A stretch of 64,000 bases of DNA from Shewanella halifaxensis HAW-EB4. GTDB taxonomy: Bacteria > Pseudomonadota > Gammaproteobacteria > Enterobacterales > Shewanellaceae. The position numbers and the translations under genes were made by a program. Positions 53,001 to 61,915 of the stretch are shown here, piece after piece. Position 1 is the first letter of the stretch, and each line of letters begins with the position of its first letter. The notes under the pieces were generated by a model, which was given only the letters and a program-made list of their open reading frames with translations, was not told the origin of the DNA and searched no databases. The stretch covers positions 124,001 to 188,000 of the forward strand of contig NC_010334.1 of assembly GCF_000019185.1 (NCBI RefSeq). The letters are read 5' to 3'.

Positions 53001-55365
53001 CGTTAACCAAACTTGCTAGATTAACCTGCAACGTACGGTCTTCCTCAATATGATAACTGGCTGATTGCGCTGTTGGCGCGTCATTAACGGGTAATACCGC
53101 TACCGATACTTGAGCGCCAGCGATCAACCTAATCCCTGAGTGTTTATCATCCACGGTATAACTAAAGCTGTCTGCTCCGAAGTAGTTTTTGTTAGGGGTA
53201 TAACTGACCATGGTACCGTTAAGAGAAAGCTGACCATATAAGCCTCCTGACACCGAGAATAACAGTTCATTATCATCGACATCCTGTACTAAGGTCATTA
53301 AATTCAAGCTAGCTGTTGCATCTTCATTGACGATAATTTGCCCCGCACTGGCAACGGGAGCATCATTTACTGGCGCTACATTCACATTTACCCAGCCACT
53401 GGCTGTGGCACCGGCTATGTCAGTTACCTGATACTTGAATTTAGTGGCGCCAAAAAAATTAGCCGCAGGCATATAGCTAGCATTGTTTCCAGCTAACTCA
53501 ATATTTCCATGGCCGTCAGGCAAAGGGGTAATAACACTGAAACTGTGTTGCTCATCGCCATGAATAAAGTCATCGTCTTTTACAAGAGTAGACAGGTCGA
53601 TGCTAAGTAAAGTGTCTTCTACTATTTCTAATTGAGCGCTCGATGCAACAGGCAGATCATTGATATTAGATATATTGACTAGCTGAAGTGGGAAGTCATT
53701 GCGTACACCTTGGCTCACTGCGGCAATAACCACAATGTTATCACCTACTCCGCTATCATCAGCTGTGCCGCTGAGTGATGCGGTTATTCCTTGTGGCTGT
53801 AATGAGAGCCAAGCCGGGGCATCAATCACTTCAAAAGCAACGTGTTGATTGGCTGGGATATCTTCAACCTGCAAGGTTAACTCGTATAGCAGGTCTTCGC
53901 TTCCTTGGAGCTGTATATCCTCAGGTAAGGTGGTAAACAAAACCGCTTTGCCATGACTTAAAATAGGATAGGCCTTATGGTTGAGTAGCCAAGTTCCAGC
54001 TTGGTTATAACTGCCCATATTCCAGCCTGCATCGATGAAAGTTTGCAGATTGTGTAACTCTTGGGTCGTTTTTGCATACGGTTGGCTACAGCCAGTTTCA
54101 GAGCCTGAGCAGTCAAAGAAGCTATTTTCGATTATAGGCTCAATACCTTCTGCTCTACCGAAAAGCTCACTATTAAATCCAGTGGCATAGCTATTAGATA
54201 CACGGCAACCATCCCAAGTGACTCCAATTAACGCCCCACTTGTATTGCCGCTTACCTTACCACTCGCATAGCTATCGCTGACTGAGCTGAGAGGCTTGTC
54301 TGGGTCTGAATTACAGCGTCCCACCAAGCCACCTACGCCCCAACTGGTAGTTAACACTTGGCCAGATGCGCTAGAGCGCACTATACTGGCATTGTAAAGC
54401 CCACCGACTAGGCCACCGACATAGGCACTGGTTGAAGCCACATCGCCAGTTGCGACGCTATCTTCTATTCGTCCCCCATCTGCGTCTCCGATAAGTCCAC
54501 CACAGTTAGAGTCACAGATAACATTGCCGCGAGCGAAACTGTTTGTTATTAACGGAGTTCCAAAAGTTGATCCGATAAATCCGCCAGTGCTGGAATATCC
54601 ATGAACGTCGCCTTCAGATCGACTCGCGATGACTTCTCCCCCTGATAGTGTTCCAATCAACCCACCAGTTGGCTGTGTGACACTCGGATTATCAAGCGTC
54701 ATAGTTACCAGAGCGGTCGAAGAGCAATGCTCAATTGTCGGATGACTAGCATAACCAATCAGTCCACCTAAATAACTGCCAGGTTTTTCATCGGGGTATA
54801 CATCACTGTCCAGACGACCAACAGACTTAACTTCTCCTGATGTATGACAATCAACAATCGATGATTGCATTACATTGCCAGCCAGCCCACCAACGTAATA
54901 ATCCCCAGCTACATATAACCGCTCTAAATTAATGTATTCTAATGATCCGGCGGTTAACTTGCCGAAGAAACCGATGTTGTCGGATTGTGGCCTATTGATG
55001 TATAAACCATGAATTTTAAATCCTCCACCATTAAATGAGCCATTGTAGGCTATTGAATTATCGCCGATAGGTGAGAATCCCATAGGCTCATCCGGAGTAT
55101 CTGGTAACAGATCATGGTCACCTAAATTCCAGTTTTTAGTCTCGCTGGCATCTATGTCTTGCGTCTGTAGCCAGGACTCATCCCAGGCCGATGGGGTTTC
55201 GCTGAGCCAACGTAACTCAGCGAGATTACTGATTAGCCCGCCACCACCATCAATATATGGGCTGCCATCGGGTGCCATTGGGACTTGAGGTAATACCTGC
55301 GCATTAGCCTTTAAGGCCAAGCAACTCATTCCTATTAATAAAGCGACTGCTGTTATTCTTATCAT
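50080..55365 (-). CDS. Giant surface protein: GLUG, cadherin-like repeats, anchor U, GlyGly-CTERM-like
   Basis: A 1761-residue exported protein. A signal peptide ends at AQA near residue 22. Residues about 65-420 are GLUG-type repeats (NIGFFGKL, YYVGGLAGNV, YLGGLIGYA, GGLIGTLSGG). Residues about 550-1070 are tandem cadherin-like domains, each starting NDAPVAS and containing YTPNKNYFGADSFSYTV-type strands. An acidic TSP3-like segment DTDGDGIPDKLEG...DQDGIPDYQDA lies near 1390. A choice-of-anchor U-type domain (about 1450-1620) precedes a last repeat and a C-terminal tail SGSLTWIWLYCLVSLLGYRRWHGR that resembles a GlyGly-CTERM rhombosortase signal. The ATG at 55365 follows GAGGG. An adhesion or biofilm role is inferred. 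Confidence 0.88.
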   Translation of the reverse strand: MIRITAVALLIGMSCLALKANAQVLPQVPMAPDGSPYIDGGGGLISNLAELRWLSETPSAWDESWLQTQDIDASETKNWNLGDHDLLPDTPDEPMGFSPIGDNSIAYNGSFNGGGFKIHGLYINRPQSDNIGFFGKLTAGSLEYINLERLYVAGDYYVGGLAGNVMQSSIVDCHTSGEVKSVGRLDSDVYPDEKPGSYLGGLIGYASHPTIEHCSSTALVTMTLDNPSVTQPTGGLIGTLSGGEVIASRSEGDVHGYSSTGGFIGSTFGTPLITNSFARGNVICDSNCGGLIGDADGGRIEDSVATGDVASTSAYVGGLVGGLYNASIVRSSASGQVLTTSWGVGGLVGRCNSDPDKPLSSVSDSYASGKVSGNTSGALIGVTWDGCRVSNSYATGFNSELFGRAEGIEPIIENSFFDCSGSETGCSQPYAKTTQELHNLQTFIDAGWNMGSYNQAGTWLLNHKAYPILSHGKAVLFTTLPEDIQLQGSEDLLYELTLQVEDIPANQHVAFEVIDAPAWLSLQPQGITASLSGTADDSGVGDNIVVIAAVSQGVRNDFPLQLVNISNINDLPVASSAQLEIVEDTLLSIDLSTLVKDDDFIHGDEQHSFSVITPLPDGHGNIELAGNNASYMPAANFFGATKFKYQVTDIAGATASGWVNVNVAPVNDAPVASAGQIIVNEDATASLNLMTLVQDVDDNELLFSVSGGLYGQLSLNGTMVSYTPNKNYFGADSFSYTVDDKHSGIRLIAGAQVSVAVLPVNDAPTAQSASYHIEEDRTLQVNLASLVNDIDGDLLSYSISTPPAADTASIALAGAMAVLTPTADFNGQVSFIYAVTDNAGGQAQAAINVEVIPVNDSPSANSGSLTVLEDHSGTINLAALVQDKDNDPLSFSISPASHGSVSLSGSVVSYQPYENYSGTDTFKFSVTDGFQTISNQVHMTIEAVNDAPTISGIPKPSVDLGSHYQFAPKVNDIEGDRLSFSINNKPAWASFNNRTGELVGTPSAEDDLGLHERIRIRVSDGIDVTFLADFTIEVTGEPEANFAIADSFTLPADQDERYVLNVLDNDRVAEGETLTLAAAQTSNGQVSIDGRNLIVALNQPLTRVTLSYFVDNSLNQQDSANVVLTLEREEDEGLPVINLPEPIWFDATGALSEIELPIPDAFDAEGESLTPIRSDDKIYFPPGRHTVVWQATDSKGNKVAVEQQVNIRPQVTLPRDASVHLLGYESYSVKFMLNGEAPQYPVMVDYILTDELSGMTTEESLLIEAGTEGVLDLMLTDNVGEHSVVAYRVALADSTNQGENNTFALSIQSEPQPPLVSSVLTQNGEKRSIIAIPKQEGSGQGVQVNLLVQNAKDGEQFNFEWHSDDIALTIEDDLTSSIAKFVPQIGMDEGVRKVSVDVTRLGEHDVTKHHSRHDLYLDIRSELPALSAVADTDGDGIPDKLEGMTDSDQDGIPDYQDAIMVPNLMPAIVNNQSSHLIEVEAGLSLKKGMTVPDNHNGGLLLDPELDNIVIDTETSVVGGIFDFIVQGLKIPGDTIAIVLPQMNPIPANASYRKYQVTQNGEAKWVEFDLSAGAIYSARGKSGICPAPHAESWSSGLTRGDWCVKLVIIDGGANDADGIANGTVVDPGGVAVLLSGNTLPILKDDSFTLYDDEIEVNLDVLANDLDAEDPLSIISATTSHGVITHDGQALQLTLPTSLPEEITIEYSVIELRENGVTQVANARVNFIERPISNDSGSLTWIWLYCLVSLLGYRRWHGRLNKQ

Positions 55366-56016
55366 AGCCACGCCCTCGAGTTGTTCGTAATGTGATCAGT
55401 TATGGTGGCATCAAACCACTATTGTTCGAAAAATAATCAGCTAAAGATCACAAATTCAAATCTTGCCTATACTCCTTAACTGGCTAATTCTTTTTAACTT
55501 TTAGAGGGCTAGATACCTAGATTCGGGAAGGGAGGGTCTTTATCAAATAGACTTACACGCTTTGTTCTCAATTTTCTGCAGTATGGAAGTGATTAGCTCA
55601 GGTTTTGGGTATATTAGTTCAAGGTTATTGGGTGGTAGGCAGTGAGCTTCAATTAATACCAATGAGAATAAGGTATTGATCTACTCAAAGTGCTTTTGGC
55701 AACCTAATTCAAGGAAAATAGCTGAAAGAATTGTAGCTTCCTTGTAAGACTAATCAACCCAGAGGTCGGCAGCCAAAATCGCTTAGAAAAGCGATTTATA
55801 GATGGTTCGATTTTACTCTGCATAAGGGGGGATGAAATAGATGAACACTTTAGAAGGGGTAGCTAGCCCGAGGGATAACCATGACTCAGCCTATGGAATG
55901 TTATGTGATATCAGTAATATCATGGTGTTATACTAGCCGGTGTTCGTCGGCTAGTTATACTGCACTCAAATGTGCGACTCTGGTATAGTTAACATTAGCT
56001 GAAGCCTGATATGAGA
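55366..56016. other. Gap between menF and the giant surface-protein gene, with hairpins
   Basis: About 650 bases without a gene. Two strong inverted repeats are visible: AAATCGCTT/AAGCGATTT (55776-55797, perfect 9 bp) and GTTATACTAGCCG/CGGCTAGTTATAC (55927-55960, 11 of 13 paired). The second lies just past menF and lacks a T run. The promoter of the surface-protein gene must be in the AT-rich part nearest 55366. Confidence 0.6.
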
Positions 56017-57387
56017 TTACAATTCAGTTAAGATAGACAAAATGGTGGTGAGTTTATTTTCTAACTCGGTCCACTCTTTATCGGCTTCTGAGCCCGCGAC
56101 AATGCCTGCACCAGCAAATAGATTGATACGACCGGGCTCAATCAATGCGCTGCGTATTGCCACGGCAAATTCGCTTTCATACTTATTAAAATAACCGCAT
56201 GCTCCCGCATACCAGCCTCTTACATAACCTTCTTGCTGGCGAATAAAATTCATAGCCGACTCTTTTGGAAGGCCGCCTACGGCAGGTGTTGGGTGCAGGG
56301 CTTGGATCAGCTGAAAGTCATTCACACCGGGCTTTAGTTCGGCACGAATAGAGCGGTGTAGATGCTGAATATGGCTTAGTTTAAATACTGTTGGGGTTTC
56401 TTCAGCGCCAACATAGTTACTCAGTGGGTTAAGTACATCGACAATATGCTGCCTAACCAACTGGTTTTCATGACTGTTCTTGGTGTCATCCAGTAACTCC
56501 TGCGCTAGCGCCTTATCTTCTTCTTGGTTTAGCCCTCGAATCGTAGTGCCAGCGAGTGCTTCGGTAAATAGCTCACGTTGACGACGGCGATACAAGCGCT
56601 CTGGGGTGCAAGAGATAAAGGTACTATCTGGGCTAAACTGAAAACCAAATTGAAAACTATTAGGGTTACGACCTTGCCAGCAAGCCAATAGCATCCAAGG
56701 GTCAACCTGCTCGTTAATCTCAAGTTGAGTCAGTCGCGACAAGACCACTTTGGGGGTGTCTTCAATAAACTTGGGATGTGTTACACGGTTAACTAGCTCG
56801 TCCCAACGATACCGATCGGGTCGATCGCTACGGCCCATTAGTGCCACTTTATTTGGTGGTGCTAGTGGCTTAGGTGCGTCTAAGGCTTGTAATGATTGCA
56901 GCGCATCATCAATTTCTTGAGTGAATTCTTGCTCGGTAAAGTTGAGATTAACCAAAAGTTTGTAGTCATTACCACTGCGACGCAGCTCTATGCGAGGCAG
57001 AACAAAATGCGCTTTACCAAAATCAGGCCAGCTTTCGTTTCTACGGTCGAAAGCCACTCCGCCGTAATAACGGATCTCTTGATTATTGGTAAGTGCCCTT
57101 TGTTTCTGATATTCGACAGACAGCTCGATATCATCAACTTCATCACCAAAGAAAAAGTCTTTACAACTGCCAATGGCGGCCACTTCCTCTTCGGTATCAC
57201 GTCCCTTCCAATACACTCTCGGGTAAGTTGATTGTGCTGCTAGCCAAGCGATAACTGGGATCGGCGAAACCACCACGGACAGCTGGACAATGGGGTCGCT
57301 GTTTGGTTGAAGAGTAAAGGATTTGATTTTGTCGGTTAAAGACTTAACGGCTTGAGGCAGCAAGGGGATGGTCAATAAGTACTCCAA
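56017..57387 (-). CDS. menF: Isochorismate synthase MenF
   Basis: A 456-residue chorismate-using enzyme that forms isochorismate for menaquinone, the quinone used in anaerobic respiration. The C-terminal catalytic half shows CTPERLYRRRQRELFTEALAGTTIRG, HPTPAVGGLPKESAMNFI, GWYAGACGYFN and the metal/active-site region NLFAGAGIVAGSEADKEWTELENKL. The N-terminal third is less conserved, as usual for MenF. The start ATG has only a modest ribosome site. An EntC-type siderophore role is less likely, since no siderophore genes are near. Confidence 0.9.
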   Translation of the reverse strand: MEYLLTIPLLPQAVKSLTDKIKSFTLQPNSDPIVQLSVVVSPIPVIAWLAAQSTYPRVYWKGRDTEEEVAAIGSCKDFFFGDEVDDIELSVEYQKQRALTNNQEIRYYGGVAFDRRNESWPDFGKAHFVLPRIELRRSGNDYKLLVNLNFTEQEFTQEIDDALQSLQALDAPKPLAPPNKVALMGRSDRPDRYRWDELVNRVTHPKFIEDTPKVVLSRLTQLEINEQVDPWMLLACWQGRNPNSFQFGFQFSPDSTFISCTPERLYRRRQRELFTEALAGTTIRGLNQEEDKALAQELLDDTKNSHENQLVRQHIVDVLNPLSNYVGAEETPTVFKLSHIQHLHRSIRAELKPGVNDFQLIQALHPTPAVGGLPKESAMNFIRQQEGYVRGWYAGACGYFNKYESEFAVAIRSALIEPGRINLFAGAGIVAGSEADKEWTELENKLTTILSILTEL

Positions 57388-57814
57388 ACAAATATCATTA
57401 GGGCTTGCTTAGAGGAGCTGCCTCTAATCGGGATACACCCATCGCACATTGGTAATAAGAATCTTTACCACAAACTAATAGTCTGCGCATACAGTGTCAA
57501 GTTGATTACTCTACCTGTGTGAGCTTCCACTGACTATTTAATCAGCATGCTTTAGATTTAGCCAATAAGAGTTCATTGATGACAAATTTAGGGAATAACT
57601 CGACCTATCGAGTCGATACCGATTTGTGATATCCATGACCCCTTTTGTCCTTTGAATATAAAGGGTGGGTCAATTTGTCTGTTGCTGGGTAGCAGTCCTT
57701 TCCTTAATGTTCAAATTAGTCGATCCAGGTTTGTTTTATGATTTTATTTACTTGAGTGTTGGTCAGTGCTTTTTGAAAATAACAAAAAATAAATCGTTAG
57801 GATGATGAAATCAG
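57388..57814. other. Gap between menF and the TonB receptor gene
   Basis: About 430 bases serving two divergent genes. GGTAATAAGAATCTTTACC at 57451-57469 matches a 19-base Fur consensus at 14 positions. A perfect palindrome ACTCGA-CCTA-TCGAGT lies near 57599-57614, and GACCC...CCTTT...AAAGG...GGGTC pairs near 57637-57674. I could not match the leader to a TPP, cobalamin or other riboswitch I know. Confidence 0.45.
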
Positions 57815-59764
57815 ATGAAAAAGCAACAAAAGGTGCTGAGAGTATCCACTCTTGCATTGGCGATGGGCTTGGCCTATCAAGTTCAAGCAGATGACCTAGA
57901 AAGAGACCCTATTTTTAATGTATCTGAAGTGATTGTGGTGCATGGTGAGCGTGCTTCTGTTACTGAGGCAGCGACAACAAATTGGAGCATCGATGCTGAG
58001 GAGATCAAGGCATCAGGAGCGCAGAGCTTAGACCAAGTACTTGAAAACGTACCGGGGATATATGTTCGAGTCGGTGGAGATTCAACCCCTCGAGTTGATA
58101 TTCGAGGTTTAAAAACACGTCACATTACTTTCCTAATTAACGGCGTTCCCGCAAGTAGCACTGAAGACGGTCAGTTTGATCCAAGTGTTATCCCAACAAA
58201 TCAAATTGCCCGAGTTGATGTATCTGTTGGTCCGTCATCCGTGTTGTACGGCCCAGGCGGAAGCGCGGGTGTCATTAATATTATTACTAAGCAAGGTGAT
58301 AATGCGTCAGCTTTCTCTGGTCGCCTAGAAGCGGCACAAGACAACACCTTTAATGGTGATTTAAGCGCCGCGGGTTCAGGTGACAACTGGCAAGGTATTA
58401 TGAGCGTTACTCATCAAGAAACTGATGGCACTCCAATGCCTGATGATTTTGAAGATACGCGTAATCAAATCGGTGATGTGCGTTTTAACTCCGATAGGAA
58501 ATTAACTAACTATTATGCGCAAGGTAGTTACTTCATCAACGATTCAACTAAGTTAATGGCCAACTACACTCAACGTGATGGTGAGTGGGGCAAATCGCCT
58601 ACAGTTGATCGTAAAAAAGCCCCATCAAGAATTGAAGATTTCAACGAACAAAGTATGCAACTTGGTGCGGCACATGAAATAAACGAGCAGTATGTTGTTC
58701 GTGGTTTTGTTTATTATAACCAAACAGATATGGTTGAGAATTTCTATAACCATAGAATGAATAACTTAAATAGTATTGTTAAAAGTACCTCTAAAGTCAG
58801 CGGCACTAATCTTCAATTTATTAGCGAATTTGATTATGGCGCTGTGTTGACCACTTCTGTCATTGTTGAAAAGCAAGATTGGTTCTCTCATACAAATAAA
58901 CTTCGTAGCGATAAAGGAACAGGCAGCGGTGGCGGCACTGGCGGCGGTCAAGGCGGGTCAGGTGATATCGATGAAAGCCTTATTGTTTATACCGGTGCTG
59001 CAGAGTATCAATATCAAGATGACGGCAAATATGGCTACAGCTTAGGTGTAGCGGTACACAATTACGATCTTGATGTGAACAGTGAGACAGATTTTTCAGT
59101 GCAAGCGTCTGCATTTTATCAAGCCACTGACTCAAGCCGTATCCATACAGGTCTTGCTCGAAAAGTACGTTATCCATCAATCAGCGATCTTTACGCGGCT
59201 AACAGCGGTAACGTGAACCTAAAAGCGGAAGTTGCTAACCAGTTTGAACTGGGTCTACAGCAATCTCTACCTTTCGATACTCAGCTAGATATCAGTAGCT
59301 ATATTACTGATGCCAATGATTACATAGCTAAAGATGATAACAACCAAGAGCAAAACATTGGTGATTTTCGCTTTATGGGTGTTGATTTGCAGATGACGAA
59401 TCAATATTTCGATAGCCTAGGGGTAACGTTTGCCTATAGCTACATTGATACCGAAGATCGTGCTACCAATGAACGTTTGCAATACCGTCCGACTCACAAT
59501 CTGCGCCTGCAAGCGAGTTATGATTTTTCCTTCGGTTTAACGACACGTTTAAACGCTGAACGCATAATTGATCAAGTGAACGGCAAAGGTGTTCAATTAG
59601 ATAATTACACCTTAGTCGATCTAAGTTTGAGTCAAAATATTTGGCATGACAATTTAGAGTTATACGTCCGAGCGACGAACCTATTTGATGAGCTTTATTA
59701 TCAAAGTGACTTTATGCCACAGGCGGGTCGTCAGGTATTCATCGGCATTAACTGGCAGGTTTAG
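57815..59764 (+). CDS. TonB-dependent outer-membrane receptor
   Basis: A 649-residue receptor that should import a scarce ligand across the outer membrane with TonB energy. A signal peptide ends at VQA (residue 25). The plug domain shows EEIKASGAQSLDQVLENVPGIYVR and GPGGSAGVINIITKQG. The barrel ends with the typical C-terminal aromatic-rich strand QVFIGINWQV. A loop at about residues 369-385 is almost pure glycine and serine/threonine (GTGSGGGTGGGQGGSGD), unusual for these receptors. It is 17 bases upstream of a fused ECF ATPase gene, so the ligand is probably the one handled by that transporter. Confidence 0.92.
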   Translation: MKKQQKVLRVSTLALAMGLAYQVQADDLERDPIFNVSEVIVVHGERASVTEAATTNWSIDAEEIKASGAQSLDQVLENVPGIYVRVGGDSTPRVDIRGLKTRHITFLINGVPASSTEDGQFDPSVIPTNQIARVDVSVGPSSVLYGPGGSAGVINIITKQGDNASAFSGRLEAAQDNTFNGDLSAAGSGDNWQGIMSVTHQETDGTPMPDDFEDTRNQIGDVRFNSDRKLTNYYAQGSYFINDSTKLMANYTQRDGEWGKSPTVDRKKAPSRIEDFNEQSMQLGAAHEINEQYVVRGFVYYNQTDMVENFYNHRMNNLNSIVKSTSKVSGTNLQFISEFDYGAVLTTSVIVEKQDWFSHTNKLRSDKGTGSGGGTGGGQGGSGDIDESLIVYTGAAEYQYQDDGKYGYSLGVAVHNYDLDVNSETDFSVQASAFYQATDSSRIHTGLARKVRYPSISDLYAANSGNVNLKAEVANQFELGLQQSLPFDTQLDISSYITDANDYIAKDDNNQEQNIGDFRFMGVDLQMTNQYFDSLGVTFAYSYIDTEDRATNERLQYRPTHNLRLQASYDFSFGLTTRLNAERIIDQVNGKGVQLDNYTLVDLSLSQNIWHDNLELYVRATNLFDELYYQSDFMPQAGRQVFIGINWQV

Positions 59765-59781
59765 GTCTTTCGGGGAAAAGT

Positions 59782-61233
59782 ATGAAACTCATAGCACTAG
59801 AAGGGATTCATTTTGGCTATGGATCGCACCAAAGCGAGATCTTGGACGATCTCAATTTGGTGGTTAATCGTGGGGAATGCCACTGTATTAACGGTCCGAC
59901 AGGCTCTGGCAAATCAAGCTTATTGCACTTGATGGCTGGAGAGCTTTCTCGACCCTATGAGGGGGAGGTTTATCGAGCTCCCTCATTGCTGGTCGGTTTA
60001 GTGATGCAAGATCCTAATGTGCAGATTTTGCGTCAAAGTGTTGGGGCCGAAATTGCTTTTGGACTCGAAAACCTCGGTATTGCCGCCGAGCTCATGGTTG
60101 AAAAGGTGCAGCAGTCACTGAGGCGAGTAGGGCTTTATATCAGCCTAGATACGCCGGTTGAAGTCTTGTCATTAGGGCAGAAGTACCGTCTTATGATTGC
60201 GGCGCAGCTAGTGTTTAAGCCATCTTTATTACTGCTCGATGAACCCTGGGCCCAGCTTGATGACAGTGGTGTGAAAGAGCTGTATGCCGTGCTCAAAACC
60301 CTGTTAGATGACGGCGTTGCTGTCGTGATGGTTGAACACAACCCCGGCGCATTTTTGGACTTAGTCGATTATCTATGGTTACTTAAAGATGGGTTACTTA
60401 AAGACGGGTTACTTAAAGACGGGCAGCTCGAAGAAGGGCGACTCGATGCGGGTCAGAATGACCCTAGCAACGTTGCAGTGAACAACGTTGCAGCGAGCAA
60501 TGAGCAAGTGTTTGATAAAGAAGATGTTGTTAGTCTTAAATCTCGTTTTAGCTTCGATAACAGCGAATGTCTAATCAAAATTCAGCCACATCATTTTCGG
60601 TTTATAGAGCAAGAGTGTCTCTTCGATTGCCAACAAAGCTTGTCACTTTATAGCGGTGAGGTTGTCGCTTTGGTTGGTGATAATGGGGTCGGTAAGAGTA
60701 GTTTACTCAAAACACTGGCGGGTATTCAGGCCAATATTCCAACCTTTCCTATCTCGGTATTGGGTAAGCGTCCACGACTCGGGATCTACGGCGCCGAGCT
60801 TGGTCTGCTGATGCAGCGCCCAAATCGTCAGCTATTTGAACAAACTGTGCAGGCTGAGCTGCAGTTTAGTTTGAAGCGTTTCAAGCTGCCGTTATCTCGT
60901 GCTGAGCAGGTGCTACAAGCATTGGAGCTCACCCATCTAGCCGAGAGTTCGCCGCATAAACTGTCTTACGGTCAGCAGCATATTATCGCCTTGGCGTCTC
61001 TGGTTTGCTTGCAGCCTAAGGTTTTATTGCTTGATGACCCTTTTGCAGGACTCGATAAGCAACATGTAGAAAAAGTGGTTCTGTTGCTACAGCAGCTGAG
61101 TATGCAAGGTTGCGGGATCTTGCTGACTAGTCACCGCGCGATCCCATCACTTGATGTTGATCGTTACTGGTTGATCGAATCAGGAAAGCTGATGGATGGA
61201 GCTGGACATATTGAGCAATTGAATGTGGGCTAA
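59782..61233 (+). CDS. Fused double ECF-type ABC ATPase
   Basis: A 483-residue protein with two ATPase domains of the energy-coupling-factor (EcfA) kind. Domain 1: Walker A GPTGSGKS at 38-45, a degenerate signature LSLGQ at 129-133 and Walker B LLLLDEP near 149. A linker of about 60 residues contains LLKDGLLKDGLLKDG. Domain 2: Walker A GDNGVGKSS near 299, signature LSYGQQ near 394 and Walker B VLLLDDP, where the catalytic Glu is Asp. Such asymmetry suggests one dominant hydrolysis site. It overlaps ecfT by 11 bases. The TonB receptor precedes it, which links outer- and inner-membrane steps. Confidence 0.9.
   Translation: MKLIALEGIHFGYGSHQSEILDDLNLVVNRGECHCINGPTGSGKSSLLHLMAGELSRPYEGEVYRAPSLLVGLVMQDPNVQILRQSVGAEIAFGLENLGIAAELMVEKVQQSLRRVGLYISLDTPVEVLSLGQKYRLMIAAQLVFKPSLLLLDEPWAQLDDSGVKELYAVLKTLLDDGVAVVMVEHNPGAFLDLVDYLWLLKDGLLKDGLLKDGQLEEGRLDAGQNDPSNVAVNNVAASNEQVFDKEDVVSLKSRFSFDNSECLIKIQPHHFRFIEQECLFDCQQSLSLYSGEVVALVGDNGVGKSSLLKTLAGIQANIPTFPISVLGKRPRLGIYGAELGLLMQRPNRQLFEQTVQAELQFSLKRFKLPLSRAEQVLQALELTHLAESSPHKLSYGQQHIIALASLVCLQPKVLLLDDPFAGLDKQHVEKVVLLLQQLSMQGCGILLTSHRAIPSLDVDRYWLIESGKLMDGAGHIEQLNVG
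60369..60420 (+). repeat. 15-base in-frame tandem repeat in the EcfA linker
   Basis: TTACTTAAAGATGGG, TTACTTAAAGACGGG and TTACTTAAAGACGGG follow each other, encoding Leu-Leu-Lys-Asp-Gly three times. Slippage would add or remove five residues without a frameshift. Confidence 0.9.
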
Positions 61234-61915
61234 TCGTCACATACGCCGAGGCGTCAACAAGCGTTCAGACACGATCCATTCAAGCTTTAGTTTGAGTGCG
61301 ACCCAATACTGTGCAGTGGCGTTAGTGCTGAGCTTGGTGCTGTCGAGCTGCGCCTTTTTCCTGCCCAATAGTGGACTCGTCTGGCTGGTGCTGGTGGATA
61401 TATTATTGGTTATCCATGGCCTGTACCTAAAGAACAAGATCACCGCTCTACTCAAGTTAGGGGCGGCGCAGCTAGCGCTGACCCTACCGCTTTATTATCT
61501 ATTGCATGGTGAAGCTCAACTGCTTGAGGGCGTGATTGTTGTTCTGCGAGTGTTTCTAGCCATGTTGCCAGGCTGGTGGCTATCGAGTACTCAGAGTCCA
61601 GAACGACTTGGCGAAGTGCTGAGTTGGGGCTTACCCGCTAAGTGGGCATTTGTTATTGCCGCTTCAATTGGCTTGTTGCCTTATATGTTGCAAGAGACCA
61701 AAGAGATATACGCAATACAGTGCTTACGCGGGGCTAACATTACGCCTAAAGCACTAAGGAACCCTAAAAACTGGCCAGAGCTGATCTACTGTGTGGTGCT
61801 GCCAGTGCTCATTCAATTATTAAAACTATCAAAACAGATGGCAAAAGCGGCTAAGTTGCGCCATTTCGGTAAAGTTAGCCAACCAACACATTGGCCTTCA
61901 ACAAGAGACGATTAA
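61223..61915 (+). CDS. ECF transporter T component (EcfT-like)
   Basis: A 230-residue membrane protein with about five hydrophobic segments in the first 180 residues and a cytoplasmic C-terminal stretch with QCLRGANITPKALRNPKNW, where EcfT proteins carry the Ala-Arg-Gly coupling helices. A typical EcfT motif is ARG; here CLRGAN and KAAKLRHFG occupy the likely coupling positions. It overlaps the ATPase gene by 11 bases and the next gene by one base, so the complex is expressed as one unit. A diverged member, called mainly by context and topology. Confidence 0.8.
   Translation: MWANRHIRRGVNKRSDTIHSSFSLSATQYCAVALVLSLVLSSCAFFLPNSGLVWLVLVDILLVIHGLYLKNKITALLKLGAAQLALTLPLYYLLHGEAQLLEGVIVVLRVFLAMLPGWWLSSTQSPERLGEVLSWGLPAKWAFVIAASIGLLPYMLQETKEIYAIQCLRGANITPKALRNPKNWPELIYCVVLPVLIQLLKLSKQMAKAAKLRHFGKVSQPTHWPSTRDD

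Noticed and set aside
57599..57700. TPP or cobalamin riboswitch before the TonB operon
   Set aside because: The conserved blocks of these riboswitches are not visible; only simple palindromes are seen.
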